From NCBI GenBank assembly GCA_002238665.1, contig MPMU01000014.1, positions 1-38,249 of the forward strand: a DNA stretch of 38,249 nucleotides, in the 5' to 3' direction. Position numbers and translations under genes: made by a program. The notes beneath the pieces are model-generated. The model saw only the letters and a program-made list of their open reading frames with translations, searched no databases and was not told the origin of the DNA. Within the stretch, counting starts at the first letter, position 1; each line of letters opens with the position of its first letter. The stretch is from Gammaproteobacteria bacterium bin55 (GTDB taxonomy: Bacteria; Pseudomonadota; Gammaproteobacteria; Pseudomonadales; Azotimanducaceae). This document shows positions 25,088-35,285 of the stretch, in pieces.

Positions 25088-25858
25088 ATGCTTGAGTTTT
25101 GCAAAGTCGATAAAAAAGACCATGTTCTGACCGTCACCATCAATCGTCCCGAACGATTGAACGCGCTACACCCACCAGCAAACGCGGAACTGGGGGAAGT
25201 ATTCGATGAATTCGCGGCAGACTCCGATATGTGGGTTGCGATTATCACCGGCGAAGGTCGGGGATTCAGCGCAGGTAATGACCTACGACACCAAGCAGAA
25301 GGTGGTGTCAGAGTCCCAACCCCGAGAGGATTCGGTGGACTTACATCAAGATTCGATCTTACCAAACCGGTAGTCGCTGCAGTGAACGGTGTCTCCATGG
25401 GTGGTGGTTTCGAAATCGCATTGGCCTGTGACTTGATCATTGCATCTGATCGCGCGGTTTTTGCACTGCCGGAACCCAAAGTAGGCTTGGCAGCACTTGC
25501 AGGTGGATTACAGCGTCTGCCTCGCCAAATCGGAGTGAAACGAGCTCTAGGTATGATCCTGACTGGTCGACACGTAACCCCTGAAGAAGGCTTGCAGCTC
25601 GGTTTCGTCAATGCCGTTGTTCCACACGACAATCTCATGGAAGAAACACATCGTTGGGTCGACATGATCCTCGAATGTGCACCTTTGTCGATTCGTGCGA
25701 GTAAGGATGTTGTGTACCAAAGTCTTTCAATGGAATCCTTAGAAGGATCGATGAAAGTTCGCTATGACTCAGTTGCGACGTTATCGAGTAGCGAAGATTA
25801 CATAGAAGGCCCCAGAGCGTTCTCCGAGAAGCGAAAACCAAATTGGCAAGGTAAGTAA
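25088..25858 (+). CDS. Enoyl-CoA hydratase/isomerase (crotonase family)
   Basis: A 256-residue crotonase. Oxyanion-hole segments are GRGFSAGNDLRHQ (about 57-69) and NGVSMGGGFEIALACDLI (about 100-118). Both glutamates used by hydratases are present: in GGGFEIA and in LPEPKVGLAA. Such enzymes hydrate trans-2-enoyl-CoA in fatty-acid or carnitine-type catabolism; the segment AALAGGLQRLPRQ differs from the GAGGTQRL of classic enoyl-CoA hydratase and is closer to carnitinyl-CoA dehydratase-like members. The start is ATG 25088. It lies 25 bp upstream of the GGT gene and the two are probably co-transcribed. Confidence 0.92.
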   Translation: MLEFCKVDKKDHVLTVTINRPERLNALHPPANAELGEVFDEFAADSDMWVAIITGEGRGFSAGNDLRHQAEGGVRVPTPRGFGGLTSRFDLTKPVVAAVNGVSMGGGFEIALACDLIIASDRAVFALPEPKVGLAALAGGLQRLPRQIGVKRALGMILTGRHVTPEEGLQLGFVNAVVPHDNLMEETHRWVDMILECAPLSIRASKDVVYQSLSMESLEGSMKVRYDSVATLSSSEDYIEGPRAFSEKRKPNWQGK

Positions 25859-25883
25859 GATCACCTACTAACCCTACTCTAGG

Positions 25884-27473
25884 ATGGATCGACCACTTCG
25901 GTGGGAGTTTCCCTACCCTTCACAGAGAGCGCACGTATTTGCTCGTAATGTAGTTGCGAGTTCACAACCTCTAGCTACTCAAGCCGGAGTCGAGGTTCTC
26001 AGAAAGGGTGGTAACGCTGTCGACGCAGCACTAGCGACCGCAATCACACTTACGGTTGTAGAACCATGCAGCAACGGTGTGGGTAGCGATTTATTCGCCA
26101 TTGTGTCAGACCAAAAAGGTCTACAAGGTTTGAATGCGTCAGGCAGGTCTCCACGCGCGCTAAATATGCAGAAATTCGAAGGCCTTGAGTCGATGCCTAT
26201 ATCAGGATGGGACTGTGTCACCGTACCCGGTGCAGTTAGCGGCTGGGTTGCCTTATCAGATAGATACGGTCATCTACCTTTCCGGGATCTCTTTGAATCG
26301 GCTATCCAATACGCTCACGATGGCTTTGCAGTAGGTTCGATCACTGCCCGAGCATGGGACCTGTCAATAGATCGTCTTGGGAGGTACAACGGATTCAGGC
26401 AACACTTTCTCTCCGACGGTCGTGCACCTAAAACCGGAGAGCTTTTTAAGCGACCAGATCTAGCACGAACTCTAAGCTCAATCGCCGACACGAAGGGCGA
26501 CTCCTTCTACCAGGGAGAATTGGCATCCGCCATAGTCGCTCAATCAAGCCGTGAGGGTGGCGACTTCAGTGTCGAGGACCTACGCGACCACGAAATCGCC
26601 TGGGTGAATCCAATCGATCAACCATATAACGACGTTCGGCTACATGAAATCCCACCAAACGGTCAAGGATTAGCCGCACTGATCGCGCTAGGCATTCTGC
26701 AACACCTAGACACCGACTCTTTGAAGCCGAACTCAGCGGATTGGGTACATCTCCAGGCTGAAGCCATGAAAATTGCGATACGTGCTGCTTTTGATCACAT
26801 TTCAGACCCAAAGTACGCACAAACTTCGGTTGAGGAGCTACTAGACCCTAGGAGCTTAAAAAAGGCGGCAGAAACAATCTCGAATCGAGCCTCAGATCTT
26901 CCACCACTCAGCCTACCAACCAGTCAAGATACTGTTTATCTGACTGCGGCTGACAAAGACGGACAAATGGTGTCATTGATTCAATCCAACTATATGGGAT
27001 TCGGATCTGGAATAGTCATTGAAGGAACCGGCATATCGATGCAGAATCGAGGTGCTGGATTCAGCTTGGAGAAAGCTCATCCAAACGAACTAGCAGGTAA
27101 CAAACGACCGTTCAATACGATCATTCCTGGATTTGTCACGAAGGATGAGCAAGCGAGTATGTCGTTCGGAGTGATGGGCGGACATATGCAGCACCAAGGT
27201 CACGTTCAAATGGTTACCCGGATCTACGATCACGGCGAAAATCCACAATCCGCATCGGATGCACCTCGATGGCACTTAACTAAAGACTTTGAGCTTATTT
27301 TGGAAGCAGGATACGATCCTGCCACAGCGCGGAAGCTGTCAGACCGTGGACACAATGTATCGCTATCAAACAACCGAGATCTATTCGGCGGCGCGCAATT
27401 GATTTACCGCATGGAAGAGGGATACTGTGCTGCTTCAGACCACCGTAAGGAAGGCATGGCGGCAGGATTCTGA
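25884..27473 (+). CDS. Gamma-glutamyltransferase family Ntn-hydrolase
   Basis: A 529-residue precursor of the GGT/cephalosporin-acylase family. The start of the large subunit (ASSQPLATQAGVEVLRKGGN AVDAALAT) and the VEPCSNGVGSDLFAIV strand are typical. The autoprocessing and nucleophile threonine should be T350 in DTVYLTAADKDG, aligning with TTHYSVVDKDG of E. coli GGT; the small subunit continues with VSLIQSNYMGFGSGIV and GTGISMQNRGAGF. The TVYLTA form marks the soluble, YwrD/acylase-like branch. No signal peptide is present, so it probably acts in the cytoplasm on gamma-glutamyl or acyl substrates. It ends 4 bp from the convergent msrB stop. Confidence 0.92.
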   Translation: MDRPLRWEFPYPSQRAHVFARNVVASSQPLATQAGVEVLRKGGNAVDAALATAITLTVVEPCSNGVGSDLFAIVSDQKGLQGLNASGRSPRALNMQKFEGLESMPISGWDCVTVPGAVSGWVALSDRYGHLPFRDLFESAIQYAHDGFAVGSITARAWDLSIDRLGRYNGFRQHFLSDGRAPKTGELFKRPDLARTLSSIADTKGDSFYQGELASAIVAQSSREGGDFSVEDLRDHEIAWVNPIDQPYNDVRLHEIPPNGQGLAALIALGILQHLDTDSLKPNSADWVHLQAEAMKIAIRAAFDHISDPKYAQTSVEELLDPRSLKKAAETISNRASDLPPLSLPTSQDTVYLTAADKDGQMVSLIQSNYMGFGSGIVIEGTGISMQNRGAGFSLEKAHPNELAGNKRPFNTIIPGFVTKDEQASMSFGVMGGHMQHQGHVQMVTRIYDHGENPQSASDAPRWHLTKDFELILEAGYDPATARKLSDRGHNVSLSNNRDLFGGAQLIYRMEEGYCAASDHRKEGMAAGF

Positions 27474-27477
27474 CGGA

Positions 27478-27894
27478 TTAACCAGTGTTTTCCTTGGCCG
27501 ACTCAACGGCGTCCAGCTTCAATGAGAGAGAATTGAGGCAGTACCTTAATCCAGTAGGTACCGGTCCATCTGGGAACACATGGCCAAGATGCGATTCACA
27601 TTTCGCACATAGGACCTCGACTCTTCGCATAAACCAACTACGATCTTCCTTTGTTTCGACCGCGTCTTCGTCCAGAGGTTGGTAGAAACTAGGCCAACCA
27701 GTGCCTGAGTCAAACTTCGTATCAGACGAAAATAACGGTTCACCACAAGCTCGGCAACAGTAAGTACCAGTAGTCTTGGTATCCCAATACTCGCCTGTAA
27801 AGGCTCTTTCAGTTCCTGCCTTTCTGAGGACTTGGAATTCGTCGTCCGAAAGTTCGTTGCGCCATTCTTGGTCTGTTTTATCTATTTTTGCCAT
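27478..27894 (-). CDS. msrB: Peptide-methionine (R)-S-oxide reductase MsrB
   Basis: A 138-residue complete MsrB. Zinc-binding CxxC pairs are CRAC and [14 protein letters not shown] is the substrate loop, [22 protein letters not shown] follows, and the catalytic cysteine is in RYCLNSLSL near the C-terminus. It repairs R-methionine sulfoxide with thioredoxin. No signal peptide, so it is cytoplasmic. The start is ATG 27894. Confidence 0.96.
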   Translation of the reverse strand: MAKIDKTDQEWRNELSDDEFQVLRKAGTERAFTGEYWDTKTTGTYCCRACGEPLFSSDTKFDSGTGWPSFYQPLDEDAVETKEDRSWFMRRVEVLCAKCESHLGHVFPDGPVPTGLRYCLNSLSLKLDAVESAKENTG

Positions 27895-28237
27895 CTTCTG
27901 AAATTCGTTTGAAGAGATACGAGAGAAATAAGTCTACTAGGTATCACACGACACACGCATTCTTGACTGCTTGCGTCGAACTTTGCAAGAGCAACTATTG
28001 GAGGGACTCGCGGACATCGACTAAGGGCTCATACCCACTTGGCAAAGACGAGGTGTGGGAATGTTGACAGCACTTGCTTAGTCCCTGGGCAACCATTATT
28101 CGGGTTGCTTGATGTAACCAGAGTAGCTTCTATTGTTGACTAACCAAACCTTAAAAAAAACGGACAGATCACTGACCTGTCCGTTATCTGTATTGAACTT
28201 AGTCACCCGTAAGCATTACCGGGTGAGTTAACTGATA
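27895..28237. other. Intergenic region with two hairpins
   Basis: No coding frame of note. It must hold the msrB promoter at its left and the 3' signals of the molybdenum hydroxylase operon at its right: a terminator at 28159-28185 and a second small hairpin with arms tcacccg (28203-28209) and cgggtga (28220-28226). Confidence 0.6.
28159..28185 (-). terminator. Rho-independent terminator of the molybdenum hydroxylase operon
   Basis: Arms aacggacag (28159-28167) and ctgtccgtt (28177-28185) form a 9-bp stem with a 9-nt loop. On the minus strand the stem is followed directly by a run of eight Ts, the classic intrinsic terminator. It lies about 50 bp beyond the stop of the large subunit gene. 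Confidence 0.88.
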
Positions 28238-30475
28238 CTAAGCGATTGAATAACCCTCTTCACTAATTGGTAACGTCCGAACTCGATGCCCTGTCGCTGC
28301 AAAGATTGCATTACAAACAGCAGGTGCTAGAGGCGGAAATCCAGGCTCACCTAGTCCTGTCGGTGGATAGTCACTTTCGACAAAGTGAACGTCAATCTCT
28401 GGTGTATGAGACATTCGTAATATGGGGTAGCGATGGAAATTAGATTGTTCTACCCGCCCATTCTCAAATGTGACTGAAAGACCAAGCATAGTGGATAAAC
28501 CATCAACGACAGATCCCTGCAATTGATTTTCTGCACCACTTAGGTTAACGATAGGACCAACGTCGGCGGCGACAGTTACTTTATTTACGCGCACTTTCTT
28601 ATCGCTATCTACACTGACATCCGCCACTTCTGCGATGTGACCCGCATGGCTATAGTAGAACGCGATACCCATGCCGCGATTCGATCCGAGATCTTTACCC
28701 CATCCGGCTTTTTTGGCTGCAAGCTTGACCACTCCTGCAGCTCTTCCGGTGTGCATTCCTCGCGCGCCAAGTTGTCGTGGCTCACCTAGTACTTCAAGCA
28801 ATACCTCAAGAGAATCCCTACCTGCCGCTTGGGCTAGTTCATCCAGGAAACTCATGACCACGAAACCGAACACATTAGAACCAGGCGCTCTCCATGCGGC
28901 ACAACGAGTCTTCCATTCCAATGCGGTTTGCTCGACACTCAAATTCTCAAGCAAGCCACCGGGGAATACGCCTGCTGACATGCCACCGCCGCTTACTGGT
29001 CGGCCGCCACCATTTGTGAACGTGGTAAACCGATCTCGCCAGCCTGTGATTTTTCCTTCCGAGTCGATGGAACCATCCATTTGGTGAAAACCACCTGCTC
29101 GATACAGGTCATAGGCCATATCGTCTTCTCTAGTCCACTGCAACTTCACGGGTACGCCTGCCTGTTTTGAGATAGCTGCTGCCTCACAAACGAAATCGTT
29201 GTAAAGGCGACGACCGAACCCACCGCCGCACCTAGTCTGATGCAAGGTCACCATCTGCGGTGAAATTCCAACCACTTTAGCAGAACTCATAACCGCTTGA
29301 CCTGGTGTTTGAGTTGGCGCTCTCAGTTCGAGTTGACCGTCGTGATACCAAGCCGTGCAATTTTGGGGTTCTAAGTTTGCATGGCTGACGAAATGGTAGG
29401 TGTATAAACCACTTACTTGCTGCGCACTATTCTCGAATGCAGCATCTACATCCCCTGCATTGACGACGCTTGACCCTGATTTCTCACTTATCTCTTTAGC
29501 TGAGGCTTGTGCTGCAGACCAGCTATCTGTACACGCTTCAGTCTCATCCCATTCGATCTTTAGATTGCGCTTTGCTTGTAGCGCGGCCCAAGTGTTATTC
29601 GCAACTATCGCCACGCCTGGCATGACTTCCATGGCGTTATTCGTACCTTCAAGAATGAATGCATCGTGAATACCTGGCAATGCCTTAATTTCATCCAAAT
29701 TTGCAGAATTAGGTTTCCCACCTATTGCTGGGCACTTCTCATAGACAGCATATTTCATACCAGGGATCGACTGATCGATACCAAACAAAGGCTTTCCTTG
29801 GACGAGGTCTTGATTGTCAACGCCGGTAATTCGTTTACCTAGTAGATTGAACTGATCCTTGCTCTTTAGTTTGACTGACGCGGGATCAGGCACAGGCATC
29901 TCTGCCGCGGCAGATGCTAGTTCCATGTAACTGGCTTTTCGTCCGCCCATAGCGTCGATAACGTAGCTGTCCTTGGTAGTAAGAGTTGAAGGACCTACAC
30001 CCCATTGTTTCGCAGCAGCACCGACAAGCATTGCTCGAGCAGTCGCACCTGCACGACGGAGAGAATCCCAATTCATAGGTATCGACATCGATCCGCCTGC
30101 AAACTGCATACCATATTTCGTTTGGTCAATCGTCGACTGCACGACGTTCACCTTTGACCAGTCGGCATCCAATTCTTCAGCCACGATCATCGGGAGTGAA
30201 GTCTTGACTCCTTGACCGATTTCCGGATTTTTGGCGTACAGGGTGATCCCATTCTCATCAATGTGTACGTAACCGTTTGGATTCAGAGGACCTGCAGAGG
30301 CGCGCGTTTTCGGTGCAGCAACTGCTAACATGAGACCGCCACTGACAATACCTGTTAGTTTTAAAAACTGACGTCGATCCAGTTTGAAAATCTGAGACGC
30401 GGAATTCTCTGCGCGCTGAAATTCGCGATCCAGACCAGGTACTACTTTGCCAATATCTTCGTAATTTAAGCTCAT
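28238..30475 (-). CDS. Molybdopterin-binding subunit, isoquinoline 1-oxidoreductase (IorB-like)
   Basis: A 745-residue large subunit of the xanthine dehydrogenase superfamily. A Tat-type motif, [15 protein letters not shown], lies internally at about residues 34-50, so the complex is probably exported to the periplasm, as in IorB-type aldehyde/isoquinoline oxidoreductases. Moco-binding segments include [31 protein letters not shown] and WRAPGS. The C-terminal [14 protein letters not shown] holds the glutamate equivalent to the catalytic GE of xanthine oxidase. It hydroxylates N-heterocycles or aldehydes; the true substrate is unknown. The [2Fe-2S] subunit gene lies 12 bp upstream. No CoxM-type FAD subunit is present, as usual for this two-subunit class. 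Confidence 0.93.
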   Translation of the reverse strand: MSLNYEDIGKVVPGLDREFQRAENSASQIFKLDRRQFLKLTGIVSGGLMLAVAAPKTRASAGPLNPNGYVHIDENGITLYAKNPEIGQGVKTSLPMIVAEELDADWSKVNVVQSTIDQTKYGMQFAGGSMSIPMNWDSLRRAGATARAMLVGAAAKQWGVGPSTLTTKDSYVIDAMGGRKASYMELASAAAEMPVPDPASVKLKSKDQFNLLGKRITGVDNQDLVQGKPLFGIDQSIPGMKYAVYEKCPAIGGKPNSANLDEIKALPGIHDAFILEGTNNAMEVMPGVAIVANNTWAALQAKRNLKIEWDETEACTDSWSAAQASAKEISEKSGSSVVNAGDVDAAFENSAQQVSGLYTYHFVSHANLEPQNCTAWYHDGQLELRAPTQTPGQAVMSSAKVVGISPQMVTLHQTRCGGGFGRRLYNDFVCEAAAISKQAGVPVKLQWTREDDMAYDLYRAGGFHQMDGSIDSEGKITGWRDRFTTFTNGGGRPVSGGGMSAGVFPGGLLENLSVEQTALEWKTRCAAWRAPGSNVFGFVVMSFLDELAQAAGRDSLEVLLEVLGEPRQLGARGMHTGRAAGVVKLAAKKAGWGKDLGSNRGMGIAFYYSHAGHIAEVADVSVDSDKKVRVNKVTVAADVGPIVNLSGAENQLQGSVVDGLSTMLGLSVTFENGRVEQSNFHRYPILRMSHTPEIDVHFVESDYPPTGLGEPGFPPLAPAVCNAIFAATGHRVRTLPISEEGYSIA

Positions 30476-30487
30476 TGTGTGTCTCCC

Positions 30488-30958
30488 CTATCCTGCCGAC
30501 TGAAGATTTGTAGCAGCAGTCTTAACTGCCGCCTTAATACGTAAATATGTACCGCATCGGCAAAGATTTGGGTCTAATGCCTGATCAATTTCGGCATCGG
30601 ATGGCTCTGGATTACTACGTAGTAGCGCTTCCGCTGCCATGATTTGGCCACTCTGACAGTAGCCACATTGAGCGACATCTAGATCAACCCATGCTTGTTG
30701 CAAAGCCGATAAGGTGCCGTCTTCGTTCGCAAGTCCTTCGATGGTCGTAACTTCGCTATCACCTACACCTGAAATAGGCATTGAACAGGATTTCGTCGCT
30801 TTCCCGTTCACCAAAACTGTACAAGCACCACATTGACTGATGCCACAGCCAAATTTCGTACCTACGAGGCCAATTTCGTCTCGAAGTACCCATAACAAGG
30901 GAGTGGCGGGATCTAGACCATCTAGGTCGATTGTCTCGCTGTTTACCTTTAATTTCAT
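30488..30958 (-). CDS. [2Fe-2S] subunit of molybdenum hydroxylase (IorA-like)
   Basis: A 156-residue electron-transfer subunit. The plant-type ferredoxin cluster is bound by [15 protein letters not shown] and a cysteine at KSC; the second cluster by [10 protein letters not shown] and [11 protein letters not shown]. It passes electrons from the Moco subunit encoded 12 bp downstream to a cytochrome-type acceptor. It has no signal of its own and would be exported with the Tat-signal partner. The start is ATG 30958. Confidence 0.95.
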   Translation of the reverse strand: MKLKVNSETIDLDGLDPATPLLWVLRDEIGLVGTKFGCGISQCGACTVLVNGKATKSCSMPISGVGDSEVTTIEGLANEDGTLSALQQAWVDLDVAQCGYCQSGQIMAAEALLRSNPEPSDAEIDQALDPNLCRCGTYLRIKAAVKTAATNLQSAG

Positions 30959-31136
30959 TGTCTAGTTGTCTCCTGTCTCAACTCCCCGAAAGGAGCTGTT
31001 GTCTTCGTCCTCAATTGTATTACCAATGGGACCTCAATCATCTGTTTACGAGTGCCGGATGATTAACCAATGTGCTTTTCAAACGCTATTGACTAATGCT
31101 CGTTAACAGAAGTGTCGTGTAGTCTGTACTGGTCTA

Positions 31137-32171
31137 CTACCACCCCTTACAAAATTGAGCGATGTCGGCAGCAGCAGATCTACTAAATTCAGGCATCGCA
31201 AGAGGGAAGATCTCTGTAGCGTGGGTAGTACCCATCGCCTGTTTGCAATAGCTAGTGACACCTGCGCGTAGTAACAGACGATAGAAGTTCACTCCCTCGT
31301 CGCGAAGTGGATCACATTCGTTCACACTGATTACAGTAGGTGGCAGTCCCTTGACATCTTCTTCTGTAGCAAACCCCGGCCAAGCTAACGGATCTCTGGC
31401 ATTAAACGCCTCTATTCCATAACCCATTGCCCCACGGTTATTGTGTAAGGTGAGAACGAGTCCCTCGTTTTCAATTGATGAAGGATTCGACTTGCTAGGC
31501 CATTGTCCTGCGATATAGGGACAAAGTGCATATAGGCCTCGGATCAGACCAATGTCGCCGTCTTTCAGCAATTTCATTCCCGTTGCTAGAGTCAGATTTC
31601 CGCCACCACTCTCTCCCGATATTACGATCCTGGAAGGGTCAACGTTTAACTCAGAGCTGTTTTCCACCAGCCAGTGTAATCCAGACACGCAATCATTTAA
31701 ACCAGCCGGAAAAGGTTCAATTTCAGGTACTGAAGAGGCAGACACCGAGTTGCGAAAGTCAACCATGGCTACCTGCACACCTCCTTGAGCGATCATTTTG
31801 CCCCAAGCTCGATAGTTTCCTAGAAAACAGGACATACTCGCCATACCACCACCGTGAATGTAGTAAACACAAGCGCGATCCTCGTCATCGTCGTGCCGAA
31901 TGTACTGTATATTGATTTTGTTGCCATCTGGCTGTGAGATGACCTCCTTCGTCTCAACAACCAATCCCTTTGAGGAAACGATATCAGGCGAATCGCATGC
32001 ATCTAAGAACGCCATGAATCCATCCCGCTGCTTCACAGCCTCCGGCGTATTAGACTCTGCTAAGAGTTGCTCTCGAGACGCTATATCGCCGGGATTGGGA
32101 GCATCTGGCATAACGCCGAAAATCGCCTTGACTCTAGGGTCTATTCGTGGGTCTTCAGAAATTTTTGTCAT
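31137..32171 (-). CDS. Alpha/beta hydrolase, HSL-type esterase
   Basis: A 344-residue soluble hydrolase of the hormone-sensitive-lipase group. YYIHGGGMASMS is the HGGG oxyanion motif; GESGGGN carries the nucleophile serine; the acid is D in ISVNECDPLRDEG and the base H in GTTHATE. These enzymes split short-chain esters or similar substrates. The N-terminal cap (DPRIDPRVKAIFGVMPDAPN) is of a form seen in bacterial acetyl-hydrolase-like proteins. It is monocistronic as far as seen, 178 bp downstream of the [2Fe-2S] gene on the same strand and divergent from the aminotransferase. Confidence 0.92.
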   Translation of the reverse strand: MTKISEDPRIDPRVKAIFGVMPDAPNPGDIASREQLLAESNTPEAVKQRDGFMAFLDACDSPDIVSSKGLVVETKEVISQPDGNKINIQYIRHDDDEDRACVYYIHGGGMASMSCFLGNYRAWGKMIAQGGVQVAMVDFRNSVSASSVPEIEPFPAGLNDCVSGLHWLVENSSELNVDPSRIVISGESGGGNLTLATGMKLLKDGDIGLIRGLYALCPYIAGQWPSKSNPSSIENEGLVLTLHNNRGAMGYGIEAFNARDPLAWPGFATEEDVKGLPPTVISVNECDPLRDEGVNFYRLLLRAGVTSYCKQAMGTTHATEIFPLAMPEFSRSAAADIAQFCKGW

Positions 32172-32431
32172 GATGGTGCCTTCAAAAGTTAGGATTTTCG
32201 TTATGCATGGTGAGAAAATTGCTCGTTTTCATTGGGAAATCCACAATAACGGCAACGATTACGCTTAGATTTGCGTGTCTAATTGTGCACTGAAAGCTAC
32301 TTGCTGATTATCCTCTGGTTAGAATCGTCTTCTCGGATTTCACTAGAGTAGTAAGAATCAACCGTTTTCATCAGTTTTGCCGCATTATTCTTGCAGGTAA
32401 TTTAGTTCTTTGATTAATTTCCTATCTATTT

Positions 32432-33679
32432 ATGACCGTCACAAAATTAGCTCATCCTAGCTTCAAATCTCGACTAATTAACAAGTCGACGAAGTTAGCT
32501 GATGTCTGCTACGAAATCCGCGGACCTATTCTGGAAACCGCTACGCAGCTGGAAGCAGCTGGCGAATCCGTTCTCAAACTCAATATCGGAAATCCTGCAC
32601 CGTTTGGTTTTTACGCACCAGAAACTGTCCTTCGCTCCGTCTCGTCGCATCTCTTTGACGCACAAGGTTACGTAGACTCGAAAGGCATCGTTTCCGCGAG
32701 GCAGGCAGTTAAGAATGAATGTGATAAGTGGGGTATACCAAATGTAGGACTTGAGGACATCTATCTAGGTAATGGCGTTAGCGAATTGATAGTCATGTCC
32801 ATGCAAGGTCTTCTGAATAACGGCGAGGAGGTGCTGGTACCCGCACCTGACTATCCGTTGTGGACAGCGGCGATTACGCTAGCGGGTGGTATACCAGTGC
32901 ACTACACCTGCGATGAATCTTCGGATTGGCAGCCCGATTTAAATGACATTCGCGCAAAAACGAATCACCGAACCGTCGGCATCGTGGTCATCAATCCAAA
33001 CAATCCGACCGGCGCTGTTTATACACGTGAAATATTGCAAGAGATTGCGGATTGGGCTGCTGAGTCAGATCTTGTACTCCTCGCAGACGAAATCTACTCG
33101 AAAATCGTCTTTGACGAAGCGGAATACATTCCCTGCTCCTCTCTTAACGACGACTGTCTCACACTGACCTTCGACGGGCTCTCAAAGGCATATCGACTAG
33201 CGGGTTTTCGGTCCGGGTGGATGGTAATTTCCGGCGACAAACAAAGAGCGGCTGATTACATTGAAGGTCTCAATATCCTTGCATCGATGCGGCTTTGCGC
33301 AAACGTTCCAGCTCAGTACGCTATAGAACAATCTTTGACCGGTCCGCAGAGCATTCTTGACATGACTAAGAGTGAAGGAAGTCTTTACGAAAAGAGAGAA
33401 GTCACCTACGACCTACTTACTCAGATCGAGGGAATAAGCTGCGTCAAACCAAAGGGAGCGTTCTATATGTTTCCAAAGGTAGACATTAGAAATTTTCGGA
33501 TTTTCGATGACGAACAGATGGTACTGGACCTTTTAAATTCGCAGAAAATCCTCGTTGTACATGGGACAGGATTCAATCATCCCACACCAGATCATTTCCG
33601 TCTTGTGTTTTTACCCTCTATACCGGAACTTCGGGACGCCATGTCGAAAATAAAGGTCTTTTTCGAGGGATATCTCTAG
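32432..33679 (+). CDS. PLP-dependent aminotransferase, AlaA-like
   Basis: A 415-residue fold-type I aminotransferase. LKLNIGNPAPFGF is the N-terminal substrate segment, NPNNPTGAVY and LLADEIYSKI hold the cofactor-binding N, D and Y, and TFDGLSKAYRLAGFRSGWM contains the Schiff-base lysine. The N-terminal lead LADVCYEIRGPILETA and overall length match AlaA/YfbQ glutamate-pyruvate transaminases, which make alanine. The start is ATG 32432, although an N-terminal extension of about 20 residues precedes the usual family start. Its stop overlaps the GTG of the VOC gene by one base. Confidence 0.92.
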   Translation: MTVTKLAHPSFKSRLINKSTKLADVCYEIRGPILETATQLEAAGESVLKLNIGNPAPFGFYAPETVLRSVSSHLFDAQGYVDSKGIVSARQAVKNECDKWGIPNVGLEDIYLGNGVSELIVMSMQGLLNNGEEVLVPAPDYPLWTAAITLAGGIPVHYTCDESSDWQPDLNDIRAKTNHRTVGIVVINPNNPTGAVYTREILQEIADWAAESDLVLLADEIYSKIVFDEAEYIPCSSLNDDCLTLTFDGLSKAYRLAGFRSGWMVISGDKQRAADYIEGLNILASMRLCANVPAQYAIEQSLTGPQSILDMTKSEGSLYEKREVTYDLLTQIEGISCVKPKGAFYMFPKVDIRNFRIFDDEQMVLDLLNSQKILVVHGTGFNHPTPDHFRLVFLPSIPELRDAMSKIKVFFEGYL

Positions 33680-34035
33680 TGATTGGAACAAGTCCGATGG
33701 TCATCCACTATGTTCTAGATATGAACAGAGCGGTTGATTTTTATACATTCGTTTTCGAAGTCAAACCCGATTTCGAATCGCCCGGTTGGTCGACGTTTAA
33801 CTTCGAGAGTTTTGTACTTGCGTTACACATTCTGCACGACGGCATGGACGAACAACAGATACCTAACGCAGGTTTGAATTTGATGGTAGACCACATAGAA
33901 ACCATCCAAGTCAAAATCGAGGCTGCGGGTGGAGAACTTTGGGAACTCCGTGAGCCAGATGACTTCGTGCCAGTTAGAGTAGCAAGTTGTCGCGATACCG
34001 AAGGGAACGGATTCGAGTTACGGCAAGAGGTCTAG
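33679..34035 (+). CDS. VOC/glyoxalase-fold protein
   Basis: A 118-residue single-domain vicinal-oxygen-chelate protein: MVIHYVLDMNRAVDFYTFVF, then GWSTFNFESFVLALH, then the second half GLNLMVDHIETIQVKIEAAGG and RDTEGNGFELRQ. Two-module beta-alpha-beta-beta-beta form. Members include glyoxalase I, fosfomycin resistance proteins and dioxygenases; the metal ligands are not certain here. It starts at GTG 33679, sharing one base with the aminotransferase TAG, so it is translationally coupled to it. Confidence 0.85.
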   Translation: MIGTSPMVIHYVLDMNRAVDFYTFVFEVKPDFESPGWSTFNFESFVLALHILHDGMDEQQIPNAGLNLMVDHIETIQVKIEAAGGELWELREPDDFVPVRVASCRDTEGNGFELRQEV

Positions 34036-34151
34036 CCTAGAGCCTGCGAAAAAAACGCAATTCAGTTTCGATCTTCCTTTGATTGACCGGCGTCACAATG
34101 GTAATCCTGCTACCATACACCACCTGAAGGTTGGTTGATTCTCTCAATTCC

Positions 34152-34898
34152 ATGCATCTTTCGATTTATTTTTGGCTTCGGAAATCACTAGCGATCTCTC
34201 TGTTCGCTGTGGCAAGTTTGGCTGCGGTCGCATAGGAATCTGACCTCCCCGAAGAAGCACTGGTCGAGTTGAAACCCATCTGGGATGAAGCGACCGTCTT
34301 TTCCACAACACTCGAAAACAGACTGCAAGTATCTATTTTCGCAGATCACCGCATGCCAATCGTGACCACGCGGATCACATATCACGTAGGAAGCGCACAC
34401 GAAGATGAAGATTCAAGAGGATTGGCTCATCTCTTCGAACATTTGATGTTTGCGAAAACTACCAACTATCCAGAACGTGCGATTTACAAATACGTGGAAC
34501 AATTTGGCGGATCAACGAATGCTTTCACAAGTTTCGATGAGACTACCTACTACGCACAGACGCCACCTCGAAAACACTACCAAGCACTTGAAATTTACGC
34601 GGATGGTATGACCGACCTAGAACTTTCGCAGGATACTTTAGATCGTGACAAGAAAGTCGTACTTGAGGAACTACGAGTTGGCGCACAGAATGATCCATTT
34701 AACCGGTTAACCTTGGACATATTGGCGAAAACAATGAACAAACATCCCGATTCGATTTCGCCTCTGGGTACCGAACAAGATGATGGCAATGCGACGTTGC
34801 CTAAATGTCTTACCTTCTAAGAGAAGTACTACGGGCCTAAAAATGCTCATCTCTTAGTAGTTGGGCCTGTAGACATAAACGAGACGTTTCAATTTATT
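34152..34898 (+). pseudogene. Insulinase-like M16 zinc protease, broken by two in-frame stops
   Basis: One frame runs from ATG 34152 and encodes a signal peptide (MHLSIYFWLRKSLAISLFAV...AAVA), then TAG at 34233-34235, then the M16 domain: GLAHLFEHLMF with the zinc motif HxxEH, FGGSTNAFTSFDETTYY, and VVLEELRVGAQND with the third ligand region. A second stop, TAA at 34818, is followed in the same frame by EKYYGPKNAHLLVVGPVDINET, the usual next M16 segment. Beyond about 34898 similarity ends, so the rest of the gene (normally 400-900 residues) is lost. The intact family acts in the periplasm. The open part alone (34269-34820) would encode 183 residues from a TTG, which is unlikely to be functional. 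Confidence 0.85.
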
Positions 34899-35285
34899 GG
34901 TGCAACCTGTGGCGTGATGGTTTATTTCAAGGATTACATGAAAACAGTTGAACGGAATCGAGAAAAGAAGCAGGTATCTGCATTTGGCGGAACTTTCCGT
35001 TCATCCAGGGTCTCAGTGTGGAAGATCTACTGAAAGGCAAGTTCCCACACATTTTTGGATGGGGACGAGAAGGAGTGCAGCAAGTCGGTTGAAAATCTAG
35101 TTACCAAGTTCGAGACGTAACGTTCTCTTCTGGCATTCTGCATCGAGATCTGCTACCAGCGCGATCTGACTCGAGATTGGAGTGAGCACAAAATCGCTTT
35201 AGGTTGGTAGAGACTTCACCGCGTTCACGATTGAACTAGCGCTCTATTCACTCTAAAATCATTATCAAAATCAACCGGCCTTTTC
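34899..35285. other. Gap after the M16 pseudogene, likely gene debris
   Basis: No intact gene. One plus-strand frame reads FPFIQGLSVEDLLKGKFPHIF and on to GWGREGVQQVG before a stop, which looks like coding sequence but could not be assigned; frames on either side are broken. This is probably the remains of one or two genes at the edge of the GC-richer fic segment. Confidence 0.4.

Noticed and set aside
28671-29087. 138-codon plus-strand ORF inside the molybdenum hydroxylase gene
   Set aside because: It is a proline/serine-rich shadow of a strongly supported gene on the other strand.
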